From JAGDMJ01 sp963809695 (GTDB lineage Bacteria; Bacteroidota; Ignavibacteria; UBA10030; UBA6906): DNA of 64,000 nt. Made by a program: the position numbers and the translations under genes. The stretch spans positions 186,001 to 250,000 of the forward strand of contig CAWEKI010000006.1 of the NCBI GenBank assembly GCA_963809695.1, written 5' to 3'. The notes beneath the pieces are model-generated. The model ran no database searches. It was given only the letters and a program-made list of their open reading frames with translations, and had not been told where the DNA came from. Positions within the stretch are counted from its first letter, which is position 1. Each line of letters begins with the position of its first letter. Positions 8,416 through 17,946 of this stretch are shown here, piece after piece.

Positions 8416-10872
8416 GTGTTGAAAGCGCATTCGTGTGTTCTGCCATTTCTTCTCGCATCTGTTGTGATTTCTTCCGTTGTCGGTCTGGGCCAGGTTTCCA
8501 CGAAAGTTGCGTCAATCACACCAAATGAGTCGGAGCCGAACGTTCCCGTTGCTCTCACCGTGAACCTCCTGCAGGGGGAAACGATCGAGCGGGTCTACAT
8601 GGTCTACCGCCCATTTGGCGAAAGCCAGTATACAAGGGCAGAAATGGACATCGTCGGGGACGTAGCCACCGCCATGCTGCCTCCCAAGGTTGTTCAACCC
8701 CCGGGCGTCGAGTATTACATCGTTCTGGCCGGGAGGGATGGCGTTCTGGAAACCTACCCGCTGAGCGAAACACCGGACCCCTTCCGGAATCCACCCGAGA
8801 AAACACTCCGCCTCGCGGTGCGGGCAGTCGATGAATCAAGTCCCGATGTGGTTTTTCTCAGCCCGGAGCCGATGGCCACCGTGGCGGCAAAAGATCTGGT
8901 GATCTCCTTCTCGCTTCTCCGGGCGGACACGACCGTTGTCATGCCGGCAACGCAGGTGTTGCTTGACGGTATCGATATCACTCCCGAAGTTGTCTTCAGC
9001 GGCGACATCGGGGTGTATGTGCCGGACAACACCGGTCGCGAGATCGCACCGGGCTCTCACAGAGTGAGCGTACGGCTGTATGACCGGGACGGGCATTTGC
9101 ACCGGATCCAGGGAATCACCTTTGTCATTCCCGGCCTTGGTGTTTCGCCGCCGGCCGAACTCGCCAAAGGCAAGTTCACCTACAACGCCACGGTGCAGTT
9201 CGAATCGCGGCATGAAGAGGTAAACCGCCAGAGTACGTGGTATAACCGGGGGGGGTACCGCTTCGCAGGGAAAATGGGAGTCTGGCGCTTCGCTTCGAAC
9301 GCGTTCCTTACCTCCGATGAAGCAGCGAACCGGCAGCCGCAGAATCGCTTTTATATGGGAGCCGAGTCGCGCTGGCTGCGCATCGGCTATGGTGACAGCT
9401 ATCCGTCCTCCTTCCCTGACCTTATTCTGAGCGGCAAACGGGTGCGCGGCCTCAACGCTTCGGTCATGCTTGGTGTTTTCAATGTGGACATGACGCTCGG
9501 CAAGACCGTCCGCCCCGTCGAAGGTGTCCTGCTGAAAACCTTCCCGGACAGTCTTTTGTCCCAGGAACAAACGAGCGATCCCCGTGCTGCGTACGCGCAA
9601 TACGCGCCAGGCGTATGGGGGAAATACCAGTACGGTACCTATGGTCGGGATCTGTTTGCCATCCGCCCAAGCTTTGGCTCGGGTGAGACATTTCAGATTG
9701 GTTTCACATGGATGAAGTCCAAGGATGACATGAGTTCCATTGCCTACGGATTCAGTCCAGAGGAAAACTTTGTGATCGGTGCCGATTTCATCTCACGATT
9801 CGACGCCAACCGGGTTGAGCTCTCGGGCCAAGCCGCCTTCAGTGCATACAACAGCGACATCTCGGGCGGAAATATCAGCAACGAGCGGATCGGACAACTG
9901 TTCCCGAACCCGAAAGACTCTTCCGATATCGTGGAGGTGCGTGACATACTCTCGCAGTTCATCACCGTGAACGAAAACCTGCGTCCGCTCAAACTGAACA
10001 GGTTCCCCACCGCCGCGTACGACGCTACTCTGCGGCTCAACTACTTCGACAACGTGTTCAAGTTCACCTACCTCTTCCGGGGGAATGACTACTATTCGTT
10101 CGGCCAGTCCTTCCTGCGTAAGGATATTCGCGGGTTCAACATCCAGGACCGGGTGCGCTTTTTCGAGAACCGGGTCTTCGCCACCCTTGGCTACGAGCGG
10201 CTGCAAGACAATACCGATTCCACGAAGGTGGCGACCACAACGTTCTCCAATTATAATTTTGCACTGAGCTACGTCCCGCAACCCGAACTGCCAACCATTA
10301 CGGTCGGCTTCGCGCATTACGTCAACGACAACGGCTTGCCCCTGGTGCCGTTGACCGGCCCGGACAGCCTCAAGGCATTGATTGCGGTCAACGACGTCAC
10401 CAATCGCTTCTTCATTCAGTCGACCTACGACTTCACGATGGGGGCCCGGCACACAGCTTCGTTGAGCTTGTCCACCTCCACGCGGGACGATGCCACACTG
10501 CGCAAAATGGACGTCCAGAACTTCAGCATTTCCCTGGGACTGAGCACCCGGTTCGCGATCCCGCTGCAAACCGGCATCGATATTTCGTCGAATTTCAACA
10601 ATCTGCCATTAGGAGCATTCCTTGGGACCTTTCACAGGCTGGATTACACCAGCATCGGGATGCAGGGCCGATATGAGCTGATCGAAGGTGTTTTGTCCGT
10701 CCTCGGGGCTTTCACGCCGACCTTCGGCGATTTCCGCAGAACGGTCGGGACGTTCGAGGCAGACTGGTACTTCGTTCGTGCCATGAGTCTGTCGTTGGAG
10801 TTCAGCTTCTTCGGCAACAAGGACGTGCCGAATGACAGTTTCCTCAGTCTTCGCTACCGCTACGATCTGTGA
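8416..10872 (+). CDS. Large outer-membrane beta-barrel-type protein with N-terminal Ig-like region
   Basis: 818 aa. I chose GTG at 8416 (TTG at 8419 is equivalent) because a GGAAG ribosome site lies 6 bases upstream and a signal peptide follows at once (VLPFLLASVVISSVVGLGQ). The open frame to 8362 would put the GC hairpin inside the coding region. Residues 30-240 contain two Ig-like beta domains (PNVPVALTVNLLQG, SPDVVFLSPEP, ATQVLLDGIDITPEV). From about 245 to the end there are alternating aromatic and polar strands (NRFYMGAESRWLRIGYGDSY, FTYLFRGNDYYSFGQSF) ending in SLRYRYDL, an outer-membrane barrel signature. No named family recognised. It probably supplies the outer-membrane part of the FecR/cyclase operon. 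Confidence 0.8.
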   Translation: MLKAHSCVLPFLLASVVISSVVGLGQVSTKVASITPNESEPNVPVALTVNLLQGETIERVYMVYRPFGESQYTRAEMDIVGDVATAMLPPKVVQPPGVEYYIVLAGRDGVLETYPLSETPDPFRNPPEKTLRLAVRAVDESSPDVVFLSPEPMATVAAKDLVISFSLLRADTTVVMPATQVLLDGIDITPEVVFSGDIGVYVPDNTGREIAPGSHRVSVRLYDRDGHLHRIQGITFVIPGLGVSPPAELAKGKFTYNATVQFESRHEEVNRQSTWYNRGGYRFAGKMGVWRFASNAFLTSDEAANRQPQNRFYMGAESRWLRIGYGDSYPSSFPDLILSGKRVRGLNASVMLGVFNVDMTLGKTVRPVEGVLLKTFPDSLLSQEQTSDPRAAYAQYAPGVWGKYQYGTYGRDLFAIRPSFGSGETFQIGFTWMKSKDDMSSIAYGFSPEENFVIGADFISRFDANRVELSGQAAFSAYNSDISGGNISNERIGQLFPNPKDSSDIVEVRDILSQFITVNENLRPLKLNRFPTAAYDATLRLNYFDNVFKFTYLFRGNDYYSFGQSFLRKDIRGFNIQDRVRFFENRVFATLGYERLQDNTDSTKVATTTFSNYNFALSYVPQPELPTITVGFAHYVNDNGLPLVPLTGPDSLKALIAVNDVTNRFFIQSTYDFTMGARHTASLSLSTSTRDDATLRKMDVQNFSISLGLSTRFAIPLQTGIDISSNFNNLPLGAFLGTFHRLDYTSIGMQGRYELIEGVLSVLGAFTPTFGDFRRTVGTFEADWYFVRAMSLSLEFSFFGNKDVPNDSFLSLRYRYDL

Positions 10873-13084
10873 TGCCATGACTCCTCGTCCCTTTATGGTC
10901 AAGAGCCGCCCCTTGCTGGTAAAAAGCGTTCTCGCAGGGATGGTGGCACTCCTGGTGATTCTCCTGACGCAGGCGAATTTCCTCCAACTGGGCGCCCTGC
11001 AGCGGCTCGAACTTGCCACAATCGACTATCGGTTCGAAGCCCGGGGGGAATCCCGGTCGCTCCCGGACTCGTCGCACGTCGTCATTGTGGAGATCTCCGA
11101 GGATTCCTTTAAATCTCTTCCCGACAAATTCCCCTGGCCTCGTTCCTACTACGCCCGCCTCATTCGGAACCTCCGCACGGCGGGCGCCCGCGCGGTGGGC
11201 ATCGACCTCATTTTCAGTGGATCCGATCTTGTGCCGCAGAACGACCGGCTTTTCCGGGATGCGCTCCGTGAGACTGGCATTGCCGTCCTGGCCGGAAAAA
11301 AGGAGCAGGACAATAACCTCTACACGACCTCGTCGGCGAAAGAAGATTTTGGGAATATGTTTTTCCCGGGGGACAGCTCCCTGGGGTTGGTCAACATCCG
11401 CACGGACGCGGACGGCGTTTACAGATTCTACAATCCCTATTACCTGGTGAGCGGCCCGGGCACGATGGAGACACCCGTCCCCACCTTCGCCTTTGCCGTC
11501 CTGAACCGGTATCTTGACTCGCCTCCGTTCACGACTCCGGTGAAGCGCGGGAACGCCTTTGAGTTTGCCGGCAGAATGATTCCGAAGTACGACCCTGCCT
11601 CCTTCCTGATCAACTACTACGGCCCGAATGGCACTTTCCCCCACATCAAGTTCCAGGACGTAATCGATGACGAGACCTTTACGACTGTGGACGAAGCGAC
11701 CTCTGGAGAGCAGATCAACACGTTCAACGATCCGGATTACGGGTACCTTCGTGACGGCACCTTCAAAGACAAGATCGTCCTGGTGGGCGTCACCGTCCCG
11801 GAATACAAGGATCTTTTCCCGGTGCCCCTGGGGCAAGGAAAACAGAAGGGCGACAATTTGATGTACGGCGTCGAGATCCATGCCAACGTCGTCGAGAGTG
11901 TTCTCCGCAACGAATTCCTCCGTTTGCAGTCCCCCGTCTGGACGATCATCGAGGTCGTTCTTCTGGCGGCGCTGACCTTCTTTGTCACGACGTCCGCGCG
12001 CGGGGCAAACATGAAACGGCAGATACTTGTGGAAGCATGGCGCCTGGCCTTCGTCTTGGGTGAGTTGCTGCTGTTCAGCTATACTGTGCTGTTCTTGTTC
12101 ACCCATTATAGCATCGTCGCGTCGGTGGTTCCGCCGATGCTTGCCATAGGCGGCTCGTATGTCGCAAGCACGGCCTACAGTCTGATGGCCGAGCGAAAGC
12201 AACGGATGGTCATCAAGAATATGTTCAGCACGTATGTCAACCCCACGGTGGTGGACGCTCTCGTCGCGAACCCTGACAAGCTGGTGCTCGGTGGAGAACG
12301 CAAGGAACTGACCGTGCTCTTCAGCGACATCGAAGGGTTCACCACCATTTCACAGAATCTTTCGCCGGAGGAACTTGTCACGCTCTTGAATGAGTACCTG
12401 GATATCATGTCCGGGATCATTTTCAAGAACGACGGCACGGTGGACAAATATGAGGGAGATGCGGTGATGGCCTTCTGGGGAGCGCCGTTGCCGCAAAGCG
12501 ATCACGCCCTGCGCGCCTGCATGGCAGCCTTGCAGATGCAGGAGGCGCTCGAAGATCTCAACCGCACCTGGCACACACTGGGCCGCCCGTTCTTGAAAGT
12601 GCGCATCGGGATCAATACGGGGGACATGGTGGTCGGCAACATGGGCGCCACCGGGAAGTTTGCATACACGGTGATGGGGGACAGCGTCAACCTGGCATCA
12701 CGCCTGGAAGGCACAAACAAGGAATACCAGACTCGCATCATGGTCAGCCGCCGGACCTACGAGCTGGTGGAGCAGAGGATCCTGGGGCGGGAATTGGACC
12801 GGATCACCGTCAAGGGACGAACCGAACCGGTCACCACGTATGAGCTCATTGCCACACGGGATCGCCCAGTTGATCCTGCGATGGAACGCTTCCTTGCGCT
12901 CTATGCGGAAGGGATGGAGAGTTCCCGCCAACAGCGCTGGACGGACGCGCGGCAGAAGTTTGAAGAAGCACTCAAGATCAAGCCTGACGATCATCCGGCC
13001 AGGCTTCATTTCCTCCGGACGCAGAAGTACGAGATTGCTCCCCCGGGCGAGAGCGGCAACATCGTGACCATGGAGCACAAATAA
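10832..13084 (+). CDS. CHASE2-domain adenylate/guanylate cyclase
   Basis: 750 aa class III nucleotide cyclase making cAMP or cGMP. One membrane helix near residues 30-50 precedes a large extracytoplasmic CHASE2 sensor (about 55-375, VVIVEISEDSFKSLP, RAVGIDLIFSGSD). Two or three membrane helices follow near 375-450. The cytoplasmic cyclase domain (about 490-660) has the metal-binding Asp in VLFSDIEGF, then DKYEGDAVMAFWGAP and YTVMGDSVNLASRLE. A short TPR-like tail ends the protein. The ATG at 10832 overlaps the barrel gene by 41 bp but has AAGGA upstream; ATG at 10877 is the alternative. It is the last gene of the operon, so the FecR and barrel proteins may form the sensory side. Confidence 0.92.
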   Translation: MTVSSVFATATICDAMTPRPFMVKSRPLLVKSVLAGMVALLVILLTQANFLQLGALQRLELATIDYRFEARGESRSLPDSSHVVIVEISEDSFKSLPDKFPWPRSYYARLIRNLRTAGARAVGIDLIFSGSDLVPQNDRLFRDALRETGIAVLAGKKEQDNNLYTTSSAKEDFGNMFFPGDSSLGLVNIRTDADGVYRFYNPYYLVSGPGTMETPVPTFAFAVLNRYLDSPPFTTPVKRGNAFEFAGRMIPKYDPASFLINYYGPNGTFPHIKFQDVIDDETFTTVDEATSGEQINTFNDPDYGYLRDGTFKDKIVLVGVTVPEYKDLFPVPLGQGKQKGDNLMYGVEIHANVVESVLRNEFLRLQSPVWTIIEVVLLAALTFFVTTSARGANMKRQILVEAWRLAFVLGELLLFSYTVLFLFTHYSIVASVVPPMLAIGGSYVASTAYSLMAERKQRMVIKNMFSTYVNPTVVDALVANPDKLVLGGERKELTVLFSDIEGFTTISQNLSPEELVTLLNEYLDIMSGIIFKNDGTVDKYEGDAVMAFWGAPLPQSDHALRACMAALQMQEALEDLNRTWHTLGRPFLKVRIGINTGDMVVGNMGATGKFAYTVMGDSVNLASRLEGTNKEYQTRIMVSRRTYELVEQRILGRELDRITVKGRTEPVTTYELIATRDRPVDPAMERFLALYAEGMESSRQQRWTDARQKFEEALKIKPDDHPARLHFLRTQKYEIAPPGESGNIVTMEHK

Positions 13085-13101
13085 CTCGGGGTACTACCAT
13101 G

Positions 13102-13665
13102 TCACCACCGGAGCCCTTCGAGAAATCCCATCTGTACCGCCGAAATGTCCGCCTCGTCGCTCTTCCCCCCCGTCCTCAGCGCAGCCACCGCATACACCTT
13201 CTCTCCCGCATCGAGAAGGATCGTTCGCAGGATGTCCCCGGTTGACGGCATCACCATCTCGTAAGCACAGCATGGGTGCCCCCGCAGCGTAAACTCTTCG
13301 GGAGGGTGCTGCAACAGGGCTCCTTTGCCCGGCGCGGAGAGAGACATCGTGAGCCGGGCAAGCTGGACCAGTCCTTGACGGGTGATTTCTTCCCGGGCAT
13401 TCGCGTCAATGCGGATCTCGTTGACGGTGATGGTGGCCGCGTAATCACTGCGCAGCAGCCAGATGGCGTTGCCGTGCGCCTGGGAGTCTGCAGTAACGTC
13501 GAACCACCCGACAGGCAGGTGGTAATGGAGATAGCCGTCGCGTGCGATGCTGAACGACGCCGAGAACGGCGGCGGAGAAGGGGGTTGAGTGCCACAACCG
13601 GGCCCCAGGAGCAGTGCCGCCAGAAGGAGCGCGACAACAATTGTTTGGTGCCGGGACTTGGCCAA
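13102..13665 (-). CDS. Small lipoprotein of unknown function
   Basis: 187 aa. The N-terminus is a lipoprotein signal: a hydrophobic stretch, then LLGPGC with the modified Cys at residue 24, then a Pro-rich linker (TQPPSPPP). The mature part (LHYHLPVGWFDVTADSQAHGN, LVQLARLTMS, KVYAVAALRTGG) looks like a compact alpha/beta domain similar in style to PsbP/DUF1795-type lipoproteins; that is a guess. It ends convergently 17 bp from the cyclase gene and lies 7 bp after the PorV-like gene, so the two minus-strand genes are probably cotranscribed. Confidence 0.8.
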   Translation of the reverse strand: MAKSRHQTIVVALLLAALLLGPGCGTQPPSPPPFSASFSIARDGYLHYHLPVGWFDVTADSQAHGNAIWLLRSDYAATITVNEIRIDANAREEITRQGLVQLARLTMSLSAPGKGALLQHPPEEFTLRGHPCCAYEMVMPSTGDILRTILLDAGEKVYAVAALRTGGKSDEADISAVQMGFLEGLRW

Positions 13666-13672
13666 CGAGGTG

Positions 13673-14713
13673 TTATTCAGAGGAACGCTTGAACTTGTCT
13701 GATTCCAGCGTGAACATCAAGGAAATTCTGTGAGTGTTCCCGAGCTGGTTCTGGCCGTCGAATTTCACAAAGGAATAGTCAATGGTAAGTTTCGGGAGCC
13801 GAAGTCCTGCGCCCAGCGTCAGCTGTTTCACGTCGCTGTAGCCGGCACGCAGTGCGACAAGATTCCTGAACTGGTACTCAAGCCCGCTATGCACGTCGAA
13901 ACTGACGCGCCCGACGTGAAACATGGAGGAATAGCGCCTGTTTTCGAAGCGGACGTCCACATCCACCGCCGGAGCAAATTGTCCGCCGAAGGCATCAATG
14001 AAGTATGCGGATCCAACTTTCACTGTGGGCCGGATGAGTTCCTTTCTGCCGGTGTTCCACGCAATAAGCGTCGTGGTAATGTCCTGGAGATTTGCGCCAA
14101 GGAACAGACGCTCCAACGGCCTGTAGGAGAGGCCGATGTCGAAGCCCACGCCGGTCGCGCCAAACTCGGCCATGTCTTCGCGGATGACCTTGATGTTTGC
14201 GCCGTAAGAAAATTTCTCCGATTCCCGCTTGGCATAGGTGAAATAGAACGCCCAGTTCGCGGCATTGAAATAGGTGACGCGGCTCGGATCCGTGCGGGTA
14301 AATTGCGAGAGATCATACGTGAGATTGCCGTTGGCGTCAACTCCGGCGTTCCTGGTATCCGGAATGTCATCGATGCCGAGCCGGAGGATGGTCAGTCCGA
14401 TGCTTGCGCTCGGCCCGAACGGAATAGCGACAGCACCGTAGTCATAGTTTGCGAGGCTGCCGTACATTTCGTCGTGCATCAGGACAACCTGGGGATAGTC
14501 GATGAGCGCAAGCCCGGCAGGATTCCAGTAGCCGGCCGTCACATCGTTCGCAAGCGCCACGGATGCGCTACCCATAGCCAGCGCGCGTCCTCCTACCCCA
14601 AGGGCGAGGAATTCGCCAGGATATTTTGCCGCGACTGTCTGCGCACCGGCAGATGCCAGGGGAAGAACCATTGCTGTTGCCAACCACACTCGCGTCTTCA
14701 ATGTAGACCTCAT
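13673..14713 (-). CDS. PorV/PorQ-family outer-membrane protein
   Basis: 346 aa with a signal peptide (VWLATAMVLPLASAGAQ). The N-terminal block EFLALGVGGRALAMGSASVA, followed by ANDVTAGYWNPAGLA and YGAVAIPFG, is diagnostic for the PorV/PorQ (UPF0164-like, FadL-fold) family. The remainder is antiparallel beta strands ending in IDYSFVKFDGQNQLGNTHRISLMF. PorV proteins shuttle T9SS cargo from the translocon to the attachment complex, but many paralogues in FCB genomes have unknown roles. A T9SS-sorted protein is encoded 15 kb away (29453-31675). It follows the second RND permease by 68 bp on the same strand and may be its downstream neighbour in the transcript. Confidence 0.88.
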   Translation of the reverse strand: MRSTLKTRVWLATAMVLPLASAGAQTVAAKYPGEFLALGVGGRALAMGSASVALANDVTAGYWNPAGLALIDYPQVVLMHDEMYGSLANYDYGAVAIPFGPSASIGLTILRLGIDDIPDTRNAGVDANGNLTYDLSQFTRTDPSRVTYFNAANWAFYFTYAKRESEKFSYGANIKVIREDMAEFGATGVGFDIGLSYRPLERLFLGANLQDITTTLIAWNTGRKELIRPTVKVGSAYFIDAFGGQFAPAVDVDVRFENRRYSSMFHVGRVSFDVHSGLEYQFRNLVALRAGYSDVKQLTLGAGLRLPKLTIDYSFVKFDGQNQLGNTHRISLMFTLESDKFKRSSE

Positions 14714-14781
14714 CTCGTCAGTGCCCGGGTCGTTTCAAAATCTGAAAAAAGTGAACTAAAGTCAACCCGGAACTCACGAAC

Positions 14782-17700
14782 TCACCCCCTCGCCCCGGGG
14801 GGGAGTCTGTGAGCCATCGCGTATACCACTGGTATTACTATCAGTGTCAACAGGGCCGAGGTTACCAGTCCCCCGAACGTTCCGAGCGCAAGCCCGTACC
14901 AGACACTGTTCCGCTCACCGAGAAGCATGGGCAGAAGACTGCCGGCGGTCGTAAGCGTGGTCATGAGAACGGGTCGAAGACGGCACACCGATGCATCGAC
15001 AATGGTAACAGCGCCGCGTTTCCCGGCTCCTTCCCTTCGTGCAATGAAATCCACGATGACAATCGCGTTGGCTACGGCAATACCGGTCAGGAAAATCGCC
15101 GAAAGATATCCTCCCCTCCCGAACGGCACCCCATTCAGAACATAGGCCATAAAGACGCCGATGTAGGCAAGAGGAACGGAAAGCATGATGATGCACGGGT
15201 TCAGCCAGGACTCATAGAGCGAGGCCGTCACCATGAACACCACGAGCAGAGAGGCAAGCGCCGCCTTGAGCAGGGCATCTCTGTCCTTCTCGGAGACACT
15301 GGACGTGCCGGCACAGTCAAGCCGGTATCCTTCAGGAAGCGGGAATGCATTGACCGTGGCTTTGAGGAAAGCTTCCGCGTGCCGGTATGGCCCCTTATAT
15401 TCGAATGAAACCCAGCGGACATATTGCTGATCCTCACGAACGATCTCCGACGGTGCTGCACGCTGTTGCACGCCGAGCAGGACCCGGAACGGAACAGTGG
15501 CAGATTTCTTTCCCGGGACCGCAACCGATGCCAGATCTGCGACAGAAAAGCGATCGGAGCCCTTTACCGTCACCACGCAGGGGAGTTGGATGCCTTGCAG
15601 CTTCACCGGCAATCTCTGGGGAAGAACGTCGGTGCGGCTCTGCACCGCAGCAGCAATTTCGTGTCCGGCAAGACCGTAGCTTGCGGCTGCCTCCCGGTCC
15701 ATGGTGAGTGCGATCTCCTGCATCCTGGACCAGTTACCGAGCGACCGGTTGATATCAGCAGAGATAACCCGGGGGTTGTGCAGGAGTTTTTCCCGGAGTG
15801 ATTCCGCAATCTGCTTGACGCGCGCATATTCATAGCCATGTACCCGCACGGTGAATGCCGGCTGCAGGTCTATGCCCCCGGAGAACCCCGCTCCAAATCC
15901 CGCCACGGTGACGGCTGCACCGCCCGTCTGAGCAGCCAGGCGCAGACATCGGCTCCGAAGAGCACCGGGCAACGGGGTCGAAACCATGGAATCAGGAAAG
16001 TCAACGCGGAGGAAGAGCGCTCCGTTGAACACGCGTGTTGTCAGCCGGGGAGCGCCTGCGCTCAGCAGATCCTGTTCGAGAGCCCGGGCAACGCCGTCTG
16101 CGCATTCAATGTCGGTCCCTTGGGGAAAATTCACCTGCAAGACCAGGAACGTCCCGTTGTCCGGATCAAAAAACTCCGCGTGCGGGACATTCCTGAAGAA
16201 CTGGTAGCTTGCCCCGCCAAGCAGGGCATTGACCACGGGCCGTGCACGCGCGCACCAGGCTCCCCCTATCGTCTCGTTGTACAGCATTGCCGCCGGCGAA
16301 GGGCTCTCGATGCGTGCGGGGAGCAGCCAGACTGGAAAGCCGAACATCCACACGGCAACGATGACGACCACCACTCTGTGCCGCAGCGCAACGTTCAGAA
16401 ACCGCCGGTAGAAGGACGCAGCGCGCCCCCCGGGATCCATGAGAATCCCTGTTCCCTTCATTCTCCATTGCAGCGCCGCAGAAGGTATGACCGAGAAGGA
16501 GACGAGCAGCGAGACGCACAGCGAGACCGTGACTGCGACGGCAAACTCCTGCAGATAGACCTGCAGATCTCTTGGCAGGAAGAGCACCGGCACCAGTGCT
16601 CCGGCCGTTGCAGCGGTGGAAGCGACAACCGGTATGAGCACCTCAAGTGTACCTTCGACAATCCGTTCTTTGCTTGTTTCGAGCAGCGTCCACCGCCGCA
16701 GATTCTCCAGCACAACGATCGAATCGTCAAGTAGTCTTCCCATGCCCAGAACCAGTCCCGCAAGCGTGAGGAGATGGAGCGAAACATGAAGAATCCAGAG
16801 CGTCAGGAGCGTACCGGCACATGAAAGGAGCACTGACGAGATCAGCGCGAAGGGCAGGCGGTTTGTGCCGAGAAAAAGGGTGAGTATTCCCCAGAGAAGG
16901 ACAATGGCAAGCAGAGCATCACGATACAGCAAAGCCAGTTCATCGGTCATCCGACGGCTCCGGTCCAGCTCGCACAGGAGTTCTACGCCCGGGGGGAGAC
17001 GCGGTGAGAGCCGGGCAAGGCAGGACCGCACGTCACGTGCCGTCCCGGGCAGGCTGCTGGCCGGGTCCCGGGTGATCGTCAACGTGAGGCACTCTTTGCC
17101 GTTGACCCTGAAAAGTTCGCGCGGCACAGAGGGAACAACGGTAATGGTTCCCACATCGCGCAACCGGATGGCCGCCGGCAATCCGGCGCGTCGAACGGGA
17201 ATATCCTCAAGCTCAGGAAGGGACACAACGTTTCCCGCGACACTGATCTGCTCAACTCCGGCGGGACCCAGAAGGCTTCCGTTGCGCACCCCCGGGCGAC
17301 ACGCCTCCAGTGCCGCCGTTACGTCCCCAGTGGTGATTCCACAGGCGGCCAACTTATCCGGCCAAAGCTCCACGCGGAGCACTTGCTCTTCTCCCCCTTG
17401 CAGCGTCACTTGTGCCACGCCCAGGATGGACATGAGGCGTGGGATGATTTCCTGGCCGGCGAGCCGTGCGAGAGCCGAACGTGAGAGGGGGCCGGCGAAC
17501 GAATACGACAGAAATCCCTGGAGTTGTTCGATGTCTTCGGGAACATATCGCTCCACGACCGGATGCGACGCCCCGTGGGGAAGGAGCTCCGCAAGCAGGG
17601 ACAACCGCTCGTTGAGCTCGAAGCGGATCAAGTCCATGTCGGTCCGTTGATCGAACTCAACGCTCACGCGTGCACCCCCCTCGCGCGAGGAAGACCGGAC

Positions 17701-17940
17701 TTTTCGAACTCCTCTCAGCGAGGTCGCGATCTCCTCGATGGGCGCGGTCACTGTCTTCTCCACGCTTTCCGCGGAGGCTCCACCCCAGCTCATCTGTATG
17801 GTAAGAGCGGGAAATTCCAGGGAAGGCGCAAGTCCGAGAGGGAGCCGCGCCAGAGCGAAGAGGCCACCTACGGCAACAGCGCAGCACGCCATGCCCACCG
17901 AAACGGGGCGCGAGAGAATATGTCGAAGGAATTCCCGCAT
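14782..17940 (-). CDS. RND-family efflux permease (second of a tandem pair)
   Basis: 1052 aa, full length for an AcrB/MdtC-type trimeric inner-membrane permease driven by the proton gradient. A first membrane helix near residue 12 is followed by periplasmic porter halves and two sets of membrane helices. The membrane helix 4 motif GRLLDDSIVVLENL keeps both Asp residues equivalent to AcrB Asp407 and Asp408. Helix 10 reads GIAVANAIVIVDF, lacking the Lys equivalent to AcrB Lys940. The start is 6 bp after the stop of the other permease, so the two are cotranscribed and may form a heteromer. No TolC-type outer-membrane channel gene accompanies them. Confidence 0.93.
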   Translation of the reverse strand: MREFLRHILSRPVSVGMACCAVAVGGLFALARLPLGLAPSLEFPALTIQMSWGGASAESVEKTVTAPIEEIATSLRGVRKVRSSSREGGARVSVEFDQRTDMDLIRFELNERLSLLAELLPHGASHPVVERYVPEDIEQLQGFLSYSFAGPLSRSALARLAGQEIIPRLMSILGVAQVTLQGGEEQVLRVELWPDKLAACGITTGDVTAALEACRPGVRNGSLLGPAGVEQISVAGNVVSLPELEDIPVRRAGLPAAIRLRDVGTITVVPSVPRELFRVNGKECLTLTITRDPASSLPGTARDVRSCLARLSPRLPPGVELLCELDRSRRMTDELALLYRDALLAIVLLWGILTLFLGTNRLPFALISSVLLSCAGTLLTLWILHVSLHLLTLAGLVLGMGRLLDDSIVVLENLRRWTLLETSKERIVEGTLEVLIPVVASTAATAGALVPVLFLPRDLQVYLQEFAVAVTVSLCVSLLVSFSVIPSAALQWRMKGTGILMDPGGRAASFYRRFLNVALRHRVVVVIVAVWMFGFPVWLLPARIESPSPAAMLYNETIGGAWCARARPVVNALLGGASYQFFRNVPHAEFFDPDNGTFLVLQVNFPQGTDIECADGVARALEQDLLSAGAPRLTTRVFNGALFLRVDFPDSMVSTPLPGALRSRCLRLAAQTGGAAVTVAGFGAGFSGGIDLQPAFTVRVHGYEYARVKQIAESLREKLLHNPRVISADINRSLGNWSRMQEIALTMDREAAASYGLAGHEIAAAVQSRTDVLPQRLPVKLQGIQLPCVVTVKGSDRFSVADLASVAVPGKKSATVPFRVLLGVQQRAAPSEIVREDQQYVRWVSFEYKGPYRHAEAFLKATVNAFPLPEGYRLDCAGTSSVSEKDRDALLKAALASLLVVFMVTASLYESWLNPCIIMLSVPLAYIGVFMAYVLNGVPFGRGGYLSAIFLTGIAVANAIVIVDFIARREGAGKRGAVTIVDASVCRLRPVLMTTLTTAGSLLPMLLGERNSVWYGLALGTFGGLVTSALLTLIVIPVVYAMAHRLPPGARG

Positions 17941-17946
17941 GCGGCA

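Noticed and set aside
15838..16734. Long plus-strand frames across the RND permeases (also 17524-18456 and 19007-20206)
   Set aside because: All lie antisense to permease domains with conserved motifs; Arg/Ser/His-rich translations without family features.
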